Source: Porodaedalea pini
Lineage: Eukaryota > Basidiomycota > Agaricomycetes > Hymenochaetales > Hymenochaetaceae
Assembly (NCBI GenBank): GCA_002794775.1
Contig: NBAY01000019.1
Coordinates: forward strand, 434,001 to 498,000
Length of the DNA: 64,000 bases
Direction: 5' to 3'
Part shown: piece after piece, positions 54,657 through 64,000 of the stretch
Layout of the letters: the number at the start of each line of letters is the position of its first letter
Position numbering within the stretch: the first letter of the stretch is position 1
Notes under the pieces: generated by a model
The model's input: only the letters and a program-made list of their open reading frames with translations
What the model was told of the DNA's origin: nothing
Database searches by the model: none
Made by a program: the position numbers and the translations under genes

Positions 54657-56705
54657 TCAATCTTCCCCGCATCCGTTCTCCATAAAATTTCTCTCGATAG
54701 TAGGCATAATCTTGTGCACATTAGGTCTGGCTCGCTCGCACGTACGCTCTGCCAAGAATGCTGGCGGAGTCAAACTGACACTCTCCGTCGTAGGTGCTAA
54801 TGGGTGACTGACATTGTCGACTCCCCGCTGGAGATCGTTGGCATTAAACTTGTCCTCGTCAACGATGAAGATGCAACGAATAGCGTGGATAGAAACGTGC
54901 GGCGCTGCGTGCAAGTGAAGGAAGAATTCGAAATCGCAAGTCTCAGTGACCCCTCGATTGACGACAGTCTCGGCCCTGGAGCTGGATGACTTGTCTGCAT
55001 TGCGAGCATTCGTTGGGTAGAATCTGTACTGGCCTTTGCCGAAAACCATGAGGGTCAGCTTGGGCTTGTAGACCACCAGCTCACGGAGAGCGTTCCTGAT
55101 CTTCACAACGCCAGCTTTCCACACTTGCTGGGTCTGAATCTCTGTCACGCCACTACGGAACGCAACGACGCACTCTGGGAAAGCTTCCGTGCCATCTTTA
55201 CATTCATTGAGCTGCTGTATCATCATCTTGACGTTTGTGATCGTCTGCCAAGACAAAATTAGCAACAAATACAGGATGGTATACCGACGAGCATGCGCAC
55301 CTCTCTCTTATACTCCTGCAAAGCCAAGCTTCCCGGGTACCGCATGAAGTCAATGTCGCAACTTGCGACGACGGATACGAACGACGGTATTCCCTTCAGG
55401 CATCCGGCACCCGAGGGCGTCATATCGATCCTCAGAAACATATCATTCTTCGACCAACACAGAGAGCCCGGCTCTAGCGAAAGATTATCTCCCCTAAGCA
55501 TATTGCTCAACTTCAGGGCGAGGCTCGAAAAGTACTGGTCCTGGCCCTCCTTTCTCCTGATGTTCGACATCATTGTACAGAGAGACGATTTGCCGAGTTC
55601 CACGTCGTATGTTGTTCTCAGTCCGGTGGAGATGTGTTCAGCTTTGTTTGACAGAAGCATACGAACCATGCTCGTTACTGCCTTGCTGCGTCCGAGATAG
55701 GTCATTGAGATCCTGACTCTCCTGTAAAACTTCACCGGAATGGTCGATCCGTGCGACTGACGAACAGATTCAAATGTGGTGTGGGTTGGACGCGAGTAGA
55801 GTGCATAAAATGCGTTCATGTACAAATTGACATTGACCTTTAGAGTGTTGTATACCTGGCGAATCGTTGCGGAAGATCCTTTCAGAAACATCAGGTTGAC
55901 ACCAGGCTGTAGTGGTGACTGGGAATGATCGCACGAGCTCGGATAGAAGTAGTACGTGTTCTTTCCTCCGGTGGATACGGCTGTGCGAACCGCATACGAA
56001 GTGACGACGAGATTGAATGCGGGTAAGATGGGGATGAGGCTGTAGTTGCGATCGTCTCCTTGAAGGGATCTAAGACAATCCCGTGGTCAAAACACTGTCA
56101 TTTGTAGTGAATGATAATGAAATGCACCGAGCAAGCCCTACAGAACTCAATTCCATAGGGTGAAGTAACTTCACAGTGTAGGCGTTTCCATCTGAACATG
56201 GTTCCCCTTCTCCACCGTCATACATTGTGATCGTGGCTGAGAAGCTTTGTGGCATCGTTTTCCTCGTGATGAGCCTTTGCGCGCCATCGTGTGCGATCTT
56301 GTGGACGAATGGTGCGAGTTCCTTTGATCTTTGAAAGAGATCCATGAGCCGGGCTTGAAGCTCCCTTTCCTCCGAACGAAAGGCTGGCTCAATCTTGATG
56401 CTGCAATCGTACAACATGACATTGTCGAAGTAGTTGAGCTCGAAGAACTTCGCTCGTAAGGTGATCATGGCACTGCGCTTGCCGAAGCCAGGTCGCACTA
56501 CCTTGTCGGAGACCAATGCCGAGAGGGATTTGAAACGAGAAACGAGATCGATGAGATCACAGTCATTGAGGCGATCGTTAGGTTCCGCCTGGCCAGGTCG
56601 GAAAAAGTTGCGTACAGGACCGATGGTATCCCGGCCTAGGTCAGCGTATGAGCCACCAGACGTTGCTGGACCGGGGCCACGTCTACGTCCGCGAGAGTTA
56701 TCCAT
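54657..56705 (-). CDS. Argonaute B: internally deleted, slicer-dead
   Basis: The reading frame is open through three exons, but the protein is abnormal. ATG 56705 opens MDNSRGRRRGPGPATSGG, an RG-rich tail. The N domain follows (LRAKFFELNYFDNVMLYDCS). An intron ends at 56071/56070, then SLQGDDRNYSLIPILPAFNL and the early PAZ part. After MTYLGRSKAVTSM it jumps to LLSNKAEHISTGLRTTYDVE, so about 300 residues present in Argonaute A (rest of PAZ, L2, start of MID) are missing, in frame. PIWI then has RIDMTPSGAG (first Asp kept, TH changed to TP), SLALQEYKRE, an intron near 55310-55250, FRSGVTEIQT (second Asp replaced by Ser) and AFLAERTCERARP (fourth position Glu). It could make a stable non-cleaving protein or be a young pseudogene. 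Confidence 0.8.
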
Positions 56706-57257
56706 GATGATCCCCGAATGAAGAGGCTTCGTTTGGCGAGCGAGAACTTGAGGTGAAGATGGAGTTCTGCTCAAGCAATAGAGGGTCTCTCATACAGAAG
56801 GTGATCACGACCGAGGGGCATCGCAGTAAAGCGCAGCGCTTGCACCGCCGAGCCTTTCTCCTCTAGTCTTCACCTGCGTATTTTGTTCAAAAATAAGGAA
56901 CTGTGCAACAATGGAATTGCGCTTACTTCATAGATTCACCGATAAGAGCCTGGGCTCTGTTAGGCAGCAGAAGATTCTGTCGTGAAAGCGTGAAGGGAAC
57001 TGCGTAGAAGGTGTGCGGAACTCCGTACTGATGCCCGTGGAAGATGGAATGATTTTACACATTTCCAAAGACCGCAACTTAGTCTCCTGTTTTATCCTTG
57101 TTTCTCGTATTAAGCAACTATAAGGACGATGGGCAAAGAGAACACATGATGGGGTTCGAGTCCAAGTTGGACTCAAGAAAAATCTTAATTTGGGACACGC
57201 ATCACGTGCAGCAAACACGTCGCAAACAGTGCACGCCGGCCCTATTTATAATTCTTA
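56706..57257. other. upstream region of Argonaute B
   Basis: The frame is open for about 20 codons above the chosen ATG. No TATA box is obvious and no other gene is seen before the first TA-flanked element. Confidence 0.4.
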
Positions 57258-57916
57258 CAGTCAAAGATGCGTCCTTTGAACACCAACTTGGATTCCTTCC
57301 GCAAAATGTCTACACAACATGTTTTTGCTAAATTTTTAAATTAATGTGGAGATCCATATCAAAAGTATCTACATGAATTTTTTTGAGCTCTGAAGTGTGC
57401 AAGTGAATTTGATTTGAAGGCAAGAAAAAAACAGGCTTTATGACATGGAAACCACTCCTTTGAACACCCGTGAAACTACACCGTTTGTAAGCTTGGATCG
57501 GCAAGGTAACATATTATGTCATCCCATTGCCTTACTTGTTCATCACATTTCAGGACCTCCCGGCACTTTCTGCCAACCATAATTTATACATCACATCCTT
57601 TTGCCACAAAAAAGCACTCAATAGATAACCAAGATAGTGCTTCATCACTCACTCAGATTTATCAAAGAAATATTAGGCAAAAAATAATAGAAACAAATTT
57701 ACACTACACAGATTGTGCAAATCCTGCTCTGTTTTTCATGGTTTTTGATTTATTTGAATTTAACCACTCAACATATTCCTATGAAACTTGGCACATATAT
57801 AGTCATACTACATATACACTTACCATAATTTTTTGAAAGTCAGAAATTGTGTGTTTCGGGAGAAAATGCGAAGTGTTCAAAGGAGCAGTCCTGTTTAAAG
57901 GACGCATCTTTGACTG
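57258..57916. mobile_element. TA-flanked non-autonomous element E1 (659 bp)
   Basis: Termini CAGTCAAAGATGCGTCCTTT and its reverse complement are flanked by TA (57256-57257 and 57917-57918), the Tc1/mariner target. Similarity runs a few bases further, with one mismatch. A CCTTTGAACAC word recurs inside near 57454. No transposase, so it needs help in trans. AT-rich interior. Confidence 0.82.
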
Positions 57917-57929
57917 TATTTGCCCTTTA

Positions 57930-58778
57930 CAGCCTTTTTCATAAGTCCTGCGACACATGCATGTCACATGAAGTGAGCCGCGTCAGAGACAAAGTGTTGA
58001 AAAATTAGAATGAATGCCTATTTTCTCTGTGAATTCTGCACAGTACCTGCTCATTAAGTACTCAAAAAAAAGGCACGGTTCTCAGGAGAAGAAATATGTA
58101 AAATAGGGAGCAATAAATTGACTGTGTAGGTGGGTGGAGATCAAACAAGTGCAGCTGGTCTGTTCTCTCACCCATTTCCACCGAGATTCAAAAATTATGG
58201 CTCCCCTAAATCTACCTATAAATTTTTTTCCTGTGTCTGTAAATTAAGTATATGACTATATCAACATCTCCTGCAAGTTTGAAGCCAATCCATTCAGTAT
58301 TCATGGTGCAGCAGCAAGATTTGTGTTCCACTTCAAGCTCTTTCCACCCTCCTTTTCTTACAACAGGTTTTGCAGAGTAGAACACAAATCTTGCTGCTGC
58401 ACCATGAATACTGAATGGATTGGCTTCAAACTTTCAGGAGATGTTGATATAGTCATATACTTAATTTACAGACACAGGAAAGAATTTTATAGGTAGATGT
58501 AGGGGAGCCATAATTTTTGAATCTTGGTGGAAATGGGTGAGAGAACAGACCAGCTGCACTTGTTTGATCTCCACCCACCTACACAGTCAATTTATTGCTC
58601 CCTATTTTACATATTTCTTCTCCTGAGAACTGTGCCTTTTTTTTGAGTACTTAATGAGCAGGTACTGTGCAGAATTCACAGAGAAAATAGGCATTCATTC
58701 TAATTTTTTGACACTTTGTCTCTGACGCAGCTCACTTCATGTGACATGCATGTGTCGCAGGACTTATGAAAAAGGCTG
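57930..58778. mobile_element. TA-flanked palindromic element E2 (849 bp)
   Basis: Two near-identical arms of about 400 bp (57930 to about 58328 and about 58380-58778) in inverted orientation around a spacer of about 50 bp. Ends are CAGCCTTTTTCATAAGTC and the reverse complement; TA flanks each side (57928-57929 and 58779-58780). Arms differ at only a few sites, for example TGAGCCGCG against TGAGCTGCG. It starts 11 bp after E1 ends. A transcript across it would fold into a long hairpin. Confidence 0.9.
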
Positions 58779-58780
58779 TA

Positions 58781-59653
58781 AGTTTCACTTCTACTGAGGC
58801 ACTCATTCTTGAATCAAAGCCAGAGATAATACTATTATGAGCTCAGAAAAAAAAATAAGATCGCACCGAATCTTCCGCTTCAAACTTCCAACAGAGAAAG
58901 CTCTCAACTTTCTGCCTTGCACAAAGAGCACATACATTAAATAGATACTTACAATTATCTGCCTTGTGAAGGAAGAGGACTCTGTATGTTCTGGAAGCAC
59001 ACCTAAAACTCCAAACATCTGAGTTACTTGTTGCTTGGCTCAAGGAGGTGCCATAAATCTAATTCTTGTATTACTTCCTGTAGTTGCTTGGAGCTTGATC
59101 TTTGTTCATTGTTTGTCATTATTCCAGGTGATCTGTACTCAAAAGGATCAGATTGCATGAAGTCTCTCATCACTTATGAAGAGGTGCCAGCATGTTCAAC
59201 GACTTCAACTTAGAGTCCAATGTAACTGATGCTGCAGCACATTTTGGGAGTGTTATATCGATTACATAAGCCTGTCTTTCTATCACACCATTTGGTGTTC
59301 CTTTCCGTTAGCTTCTACTTTGACCGCATCCTGCTTTGTACATCCAGATGACCTATATGTAGAGCTGGTTCAACCAAAGCTCATGCGATCTACGTGTAAA
59401 CTCACCCAAGCAAACAACAGTCCTATAACATTGTAGTCAGCAGTCAATACAGTCAGAAATGCAACCATTCATCTTGTTCACTGAATCTGGAAGCACGATG
59501 ATACAGGGACAGATGGCAGGCTAACATGCAGTCATGATGATGGATGTATGCATGAGGGACACGGTCCCATGCCATGACTCGCATCTAAAGGCATGAGAAC
59601 TAGCTTCTACGGTAGTTATGACCCTGACAGATATTTCAATCTCAGGCAATGTA
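58781..59653. other. spacer between palindromic elements, no gene
   Basis: Short frames on both strands, no recognisable product. Composition resembles the flanking elements (AT-rich with GAAGAGG/TTGATC words), so it may be older repeat DNA. Confidence 0.35.
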
Positions 59654-60433
59654 CAGACCCCTGACAAAAGTTTATGCCGCCCCAGTTTTTTGTGTAATCC
59701 TGAAATTACTCCACTATTTTTTATCTGCTGCCCTCGAAAAAATTCAGGCATACTTTATATATGATAAGTACTGTTCATGTGGAATTTGAGGATGATACAT
59801 GAAGCATTGAGCTGGGGATGAGATTTGGGGGGTCTGAATATATGCACAAAAATGGTGCTTTTTTCGACACTTTTTAGCTCATATAAATTTATTGACATAT
59901 ACAAAAAATCTGAAAATATTACGGTGAATAGATATAAGTGGAATATAGATGGTGTGAATTTATGGGATTTTTCATGGCACTTGGTAAAGGGTAGCCAGGC
60001 TTCCAAGGTTTTGTGAGAAAAAATCTGCTGAAATCTTGCAGATTTTGCTTGTAAATGGACCATTTCTTGTTCACAAAACCTTGGAAGCCTGGCTACCCTT
60101 TACCAAGTGCCATGAAAAATCCCATAAATTCACACCATCTATATTCCACTTATATCTATTCACCGTAATATTTTCAGATTTTTTGTATATGTCAATAAAT
60201 TTATATGAGCTAAAAAGTGTCGAAAAAAGCACCATTTTTGTGCATATATTCAGACCCCCCAAATCTCATCCCCAGCTCAATGCTTCATGTATCATCCTCA
60301 AATTCCACATGAACAGTACTTATCATATATAAAGTATGCCTGAATTTTTTCGAGGGCAGCAGATAAAAAATAGTGGAGTAATTTCAGGATTACACAAAAA
60401 ACTGGGGCGGCATAAACTTTTGTCAGGGGTCTG
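59654..60433. mobile_element. TA-flanked palindromic element E3 (780 bp)
   Basis: Inverted arms of about 365 bp (59654 to about 60018 and about 60069-60433) around a spacer of about 50 bp. Ends are CAGACCCCTGACAAAAGTTT and its reverse complement, with TA at 59652-59653 and 60434-60435. The CAAAAGTTT end is reminiscent of Tc1-type termini. The arms look identical by eye over long stretches, so the element is young or kept uniform by gene conversion. Confidence 0.92.
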
Positions 60434-60435
60434 TA

Positions 60436-61735
60436 CAGTCCGCCATCGCAAGGAGTAAGTTTGGCTTGCAATAACAAAAACTTTCAGTCCCAAGGATATC
60501 CGGACAAATTTTAGCCTACCAGTAATGTACGCCGAGTTCTTCGAGGAAAGGAAAGACACTAAACCTGCAATATATTCCGGCCGGCCGAGCTTATCCATCC
60601 TAACCACGTTTGCAAGCGACTATACTCCCAAGTCAATAGAAAGAACGACTCGAGTCAGTCAAATAGAACGCATACATATGCTTCGAAGACCTACGTCTAC
60701 TGTGCATAGTACATGTGGTAGTTCAAGTTGTGCCAGTCTGGTGTAGTCGACTTGTGTTTCCAAATTAGGCTGCTTATATAGCAACTGTACATAAGCTTCA
60801 GACGTTATCTCAGTTTAGTCTTTTTTTTAGTTCTACACCGTGAACACGGTCATTGAAATCCTCATGTTTCTACATGTGCTTTAACACATCAATGCATTGC
60901 TCATTTCAAGCATCCTGCAGTCGAAGTAAATATCAAAGAAAGATACTGCTGCCTCCTCTGATGCTCAATTACAGCATCTCGCTGCGAAGCTCAAGAATGA
61001 GATCGACGATGTCGGTCGAAATACTTACTTTCGTGAGCATTCAGATCTTTGCATGAGTGATCCGGTAGCGCGTTTCTATCTTCCATTTTCTCCCTGTCAC
61101 CCTCGTCACTTCATCGTGTTCATCGTAGGCATGGAGTTCATCAAGCAAGATGATCAGAAGAGATAAGACCTCCACTCAGTTGTTCTCTTTCCTTTGTGGC
61201 CTATAAAATGCATATGACGTTTACCACCCTATGGCAAGACCAAAATAGTGGACTTGTTTTCTATTACCGTCTCTTCGAAACGCACTGCTCCATCTCGCAT
61301 CTTGCTAAGGCCGAGCCTACTGTGACGATTTGATACCTCATCTGCGTGATTTGGATGATCCATCTTTCGATTACACTTGTGGAAATCGAGCTTGTCTTCA
61401 ATTTGGGCGTCCTGGTTTGCTACAACAGCTCTATTTTTGCACCTGTGCTGCCTTGTCTCTCTTCATTCGGTTCGCTCCTTGTTTCTGCCTCTCATCTTTA
61501 ATCCGCAGCTGAGATATGTTCTCACTCAACGGTCAAGCGTAGCAGTTCGGTGTTCAAAAGGTTCAGACATACTATTCATAATGCTCAAGGCGGTTCATGT
61601 GCTTCTTCGAATCAGGTGAACACAGGTACGATCCCTGCTGATACATGTGAGATCTCAACGGTAACGCTATAAAAGGGCGCGTGGATTCCTGCCTTTCTTT
61701 ACTTCCCTGGCCTCTACATATCCTCCTCGTCGAAT
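60436..61735. other. intergenic, no confident gene
   Basis: Short interrupted frames only, for example 61077-61160 (ARFYLPFSPCHPRHFIVFIV), with no family recognised and stops on both sides. The last 100 bp should hold the promoter of the DUF6533 gene, with TATAAAAG at 61667-61674. Confidence 0.4.
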
Positions 61736-63328
61736 ATGCTGGCTCCCGACCCTAATTCCCTCGTGGCTCTTATCCTCAGCAAAAACATTTCACAATATTG
61801 CCAAGTGGCGCTCTTGACACTCTTGGCTTATGATACTGGTGCGTACAGGTTCCCTTTGTTAAGAAGTGAAAAATAGTGTTCCCTGACGTAGCATTGTAGT
61901 CATCACCATGGAAAAAGAAGTCAGTCTTCACATGTTTCGCAGATGACTCGGTGACTCACCTTTGTCACAGATAAAATATTTTTGGGTGAAATCGCACTTC
62001 AGTGTTTGGTTCTGACACAAACATACTAATCTCTGTGAGGAAGAGCTGTCCCCGTAACTTCGTCAGTATCATATACTTCGCAGTAAGTGATCAAATCTAT
62101 CCATGATATTATAACCAACGCACATCTCCACTGGTGAAAGAATCGGTACATCGGGATTTTTGGAGCGATATGTGGAGTAGCATGTCAGTCAATGTCTCTA
62201 TGTGTTACATGAAATGGAGCACTCACTGACGTGTATTCGACGGTATAGCCAAGACGTTCAATGTTAATCAGACAATGTAAGTGAACGCTGGATCAGGTTC
62301 AAAATCAAACACTCAATTGTCTTTTTCTATAGCTGTGAGTGTCTGAACTAGAACCAACGTAAGCTTTACATTTTACAATTCTTCATAAGGCTCCTTCAGC
62401 AAGTGGTCGGAGCTCCTCGCCGGTAAGTGTGCGATTTTGATTTTCTCATCCATTGCCCTTCACTCATGTACGATTAGACTGGGCGACTTTCCTTCTGATT
62501 GAGTGTATTGGGACTTCAACATTTACAGAAGTACTCGATTGTAACTAACATATTTTCAGACATCCTTCTTATGAGGGTTCTAGCCCTGTATTCTCGGGGT
62601 AGGCACTATCTATGACGTTTTTGCGTTGCGCGCTCACTTCAAGTCGCAGGCAAGATTGCAACTCGGTGTCTTAGGACGCTGTTTGCTCTGGAAGCAAGTT
62701 ACACCTTGGGCCTCCTCATATACGTCGTGATATATGAGAAAGGTAACTGATTGCATTCTGATCCGACTCCATCTTTTAATGTATATGTAGTCGGCGTGGA
62801 GAATCTCTCTGAAGGTCTTGCGTTTTGCGGAGGAGTCGGTGACAATAGGATTATTCCGAAAACATATGCCGCAGCTTGGTGAGCGCACAAGTCCTCGATG
62901 ATTAATACCCTGCTTATTTAGAGCAGGATCCCGCCGTTGATTTATGACCTTGCCTGCATGATTTTGTCACTGTACAAGGCTGTAGAGTTCTGGAAAGAGT
63001 CACCAGGCTCCACGGGGACCGACCTTGTGAAGGTCCTCATTCAAGACCAGGCCATGTACTTTGTCCTGTAAGTGCGACACTTGCTCCTCTTGTATTTGCA
63101 TCTTATTGGGAACTTGACAGACTCATCGTCAATACTCTTGCGCAAGTCTTATCCGAAGTATTGAACGCGTCTATGGTGACTGTCTTCCTGGGCGTCATGG
63201 GAAACCCACTTGTTCTCTGCGTTCTTGGAAGCCGCCTTGTGATCAACATGAAAGAGGCGGGGGAGAAAGTAGCGAATGGGGGAACGAGAAACAGCACGAA
63301 TACGATGAGCGCCATGGAGTTCTCTTGA
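61736..63328 (+). CDS. DUF6533 multi-pass membrane protein
   Basis: Basidiomycete-expanded family of seven-helix proteins of unknown role. ATG 61736 opens MLAPDPNSLVALILSKNISQ and continues YCQVALLTLLAYDT. Short exons then add VITMEKE and IKYFW, together the DUF6533 signature (hydrophobic helix, TLLxYD, TMExE, FW). Later exons give WATFLLIECIGTSTF, ILLMRVLALYSR, RCLRTLFALEASYTLGLLIY, LSEGLAFCGGVGDNRIIPK, YDLACMILSLYKAVEFWKES, IQDQAMYFVL and LIVNTLAQVLSEVLNASMVT, ending in a polar tail at 63328. There are roughly ten small exons with introns of 50-70 bp; the part between 61990 and 62400 is not resolved and may contain a break. Confidence 0.8.
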
Positions 63329-63960
63329 ACCGTAAACCTAGGGGTCATTGGAGTGGAATAGCTTAAGCTTATTAAATGTATTCTCTGTGTTCTCGAGCCT
63401 CGCTTCGCCAGTTCTCGAGGACGCGCTGCGTTGTACGCAGATGTATATATGCATTCTAATGTCTTGCGGGGAGAACAGGAGGGAGAGAGAGAGAGAGAGA
63501 AGAGGGTGGGTGCCAGCCTCCGCAGTGCTAGCTTAGAAACACAGCGGGCAATAATACATTACAGAGCCCTCGGAGTTTTAAAACAAAGCTACACGATGAG
63601 CTGCTATAAATATTATCCAATCGCATAGCTTGCACGTGACCTTTGGTTTTGCCCAGCTCTCGTCAGCGAATTTGGCGGAAGATTTATTCTCCGTGTGGCT
63701 GAGGATGAGAATCTTTGGATTCGGACCGCTAAACGTGTGTACAATGCCGTCGTCTATGTACTCCTTCTCCGTACTGGTGACCAACGGAAACCACGGGAGC
63801 AGGTACCCTTACTAATTGCCTATTCAGTATCACCGAGAACCCTTGCATCCGCCGATGGCAGGAATATTAATGGGATCCCTGTGAACACTGTCGCGTCTTG
63901 CTCCTGGCTTCGTGAACTCACACTGGCTGGTAAACTTTTTGCTTATCAGGTATATATACC
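63329..63960. other. intergenic with GA microsatellite
   Basis: A GA-repeat run lies at 63483-63501. A minus-strand 68-codon frame (63784-63578) without recognised content is not called. A palindromic GGTATATATACC sits at 63949-63960. Confidence 0.4.
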
Positions 63961-64000
63961 ATGGCCTCCGATGAGAAGCGGGACGAAGAGGTCAGTTCAC
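63961..64000 (+). CDS. possible first exon of a gene running off the window
   Basis: ATGGCCTCCGATGAGAAG in a good start context (CCATGG) is followed by GACGAAGAG and a GTCAGT donor-like site at 63991. It directly follows a TATATATA stretch, which is too close for a TATA box, so the true start may lie elsewhere. Only about ten codons are visible; product unknown. Confidence 0.3.
   Translation, partial: MASDEKRDEEVSS

Noticed and set aside
57930..58778. CRISPR-like or tandem array
   Set aside because: The repeat is a single inverted pair without spacers; CRISPR is not expected in a fungal nuclear genome.
60846..61190. Retrotransposon or gene fragment around LAAKLKNEIDDVGRNTYF
   Set aside because: Short, interrupted by stops and not matched to a known family from memory.

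Overview
The window is intron-rich nuclear DNA from a basidiomycete fungus, most likely an Agaricomycete. Evidence: many 45-70 bp GT..AG introns; a DUF6533 membrane protein and a fungal SGNH esterase of basidiomycete type; squalene synthase and TGS1 with fungal-style intron spacing; a tRNA-Ile(AAU) with a short canonical intron; Argonautes of fungal type; and a Tad-like LINE. It alternates single-copy housekeeping genes with decayed, transposon-rich stretches.

Layout. 0.4-1.9 kb: tandem repeat and a small protein-kinase-like gene. 2-2.9 kb: inverted repeat and minisatellite. 3.0-6.8 kb: graveyard of an eIF4G relic joined to prolyl-tRNA synthetase relics, with introns retained. 7.7 kb: tRNA-Ile. 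8.1-14.4 kb: full-length but broken LINE (copy 1, minus strand), inserted about 130 bp upstream of squalene synthase (14.5-16.1 kb, plus). 16.5-19.0 kb: RCC1-repeat/PHD-finger gene (minus), with three ACGCGT boxes at exact 10 bp spacing upstream. 20.5-22.7 kb: APC-family permease. 24.0-26.9 kb: Argonaute A (frameshifted, second catalytic Asp replaced). 27.6 kb: 305 bp MITE. 28.5-29.3 kb: SGNH-esterase remnant. 30.0-33.4 kb: Zn2Cys6-containing protein (minus), divergent from TGS1 (33.8-34.8 kb). 35.5-37.3 kb: Ser-rich protein of unknown function. 37.8-39.8 kb: FAD-dependent oxidoreductase (minus), divergent from an ankyrin-RCC1-BTB gene of the IBTK/Btb3 type (40.2-45.1 kb). 45.5-51.8 kb: LINE copy 2. 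52.6-54.2 kb: O-methyltransferase pseudogene. 54.7-56.7 kb: Argonaute B (minus, internally deleted, catalytic residues lost). 57.3-60.4 kb: three TA-flanked non-autonomous elements, two of them near-perfect palindromes with roughly 370-400 bp arms. 61.7-63.3 kb: DUF6533 seven-helix protein.

Most notable points. (1) Both LINE copies can be delimited exactly: each has an 11 bp target duplication that begins in the middle of a CACGTG, and copy 1 split such a box in what was the squalene synthase promoter. (2) LINE copy 2 has been inactivated by changes that look like CpG deamination (three Arg-to-TGA codons and a lost RNase H Asp). (3) Two divergent Argonautes have both lost the second catalytic Asp of the slicer tetrad, and one lies beside long palindromic elements that would make double-stranded RNA if transcribed. 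The sequence cannot show whether these are parts of one system; I see no proven new system, only this suggestive association.
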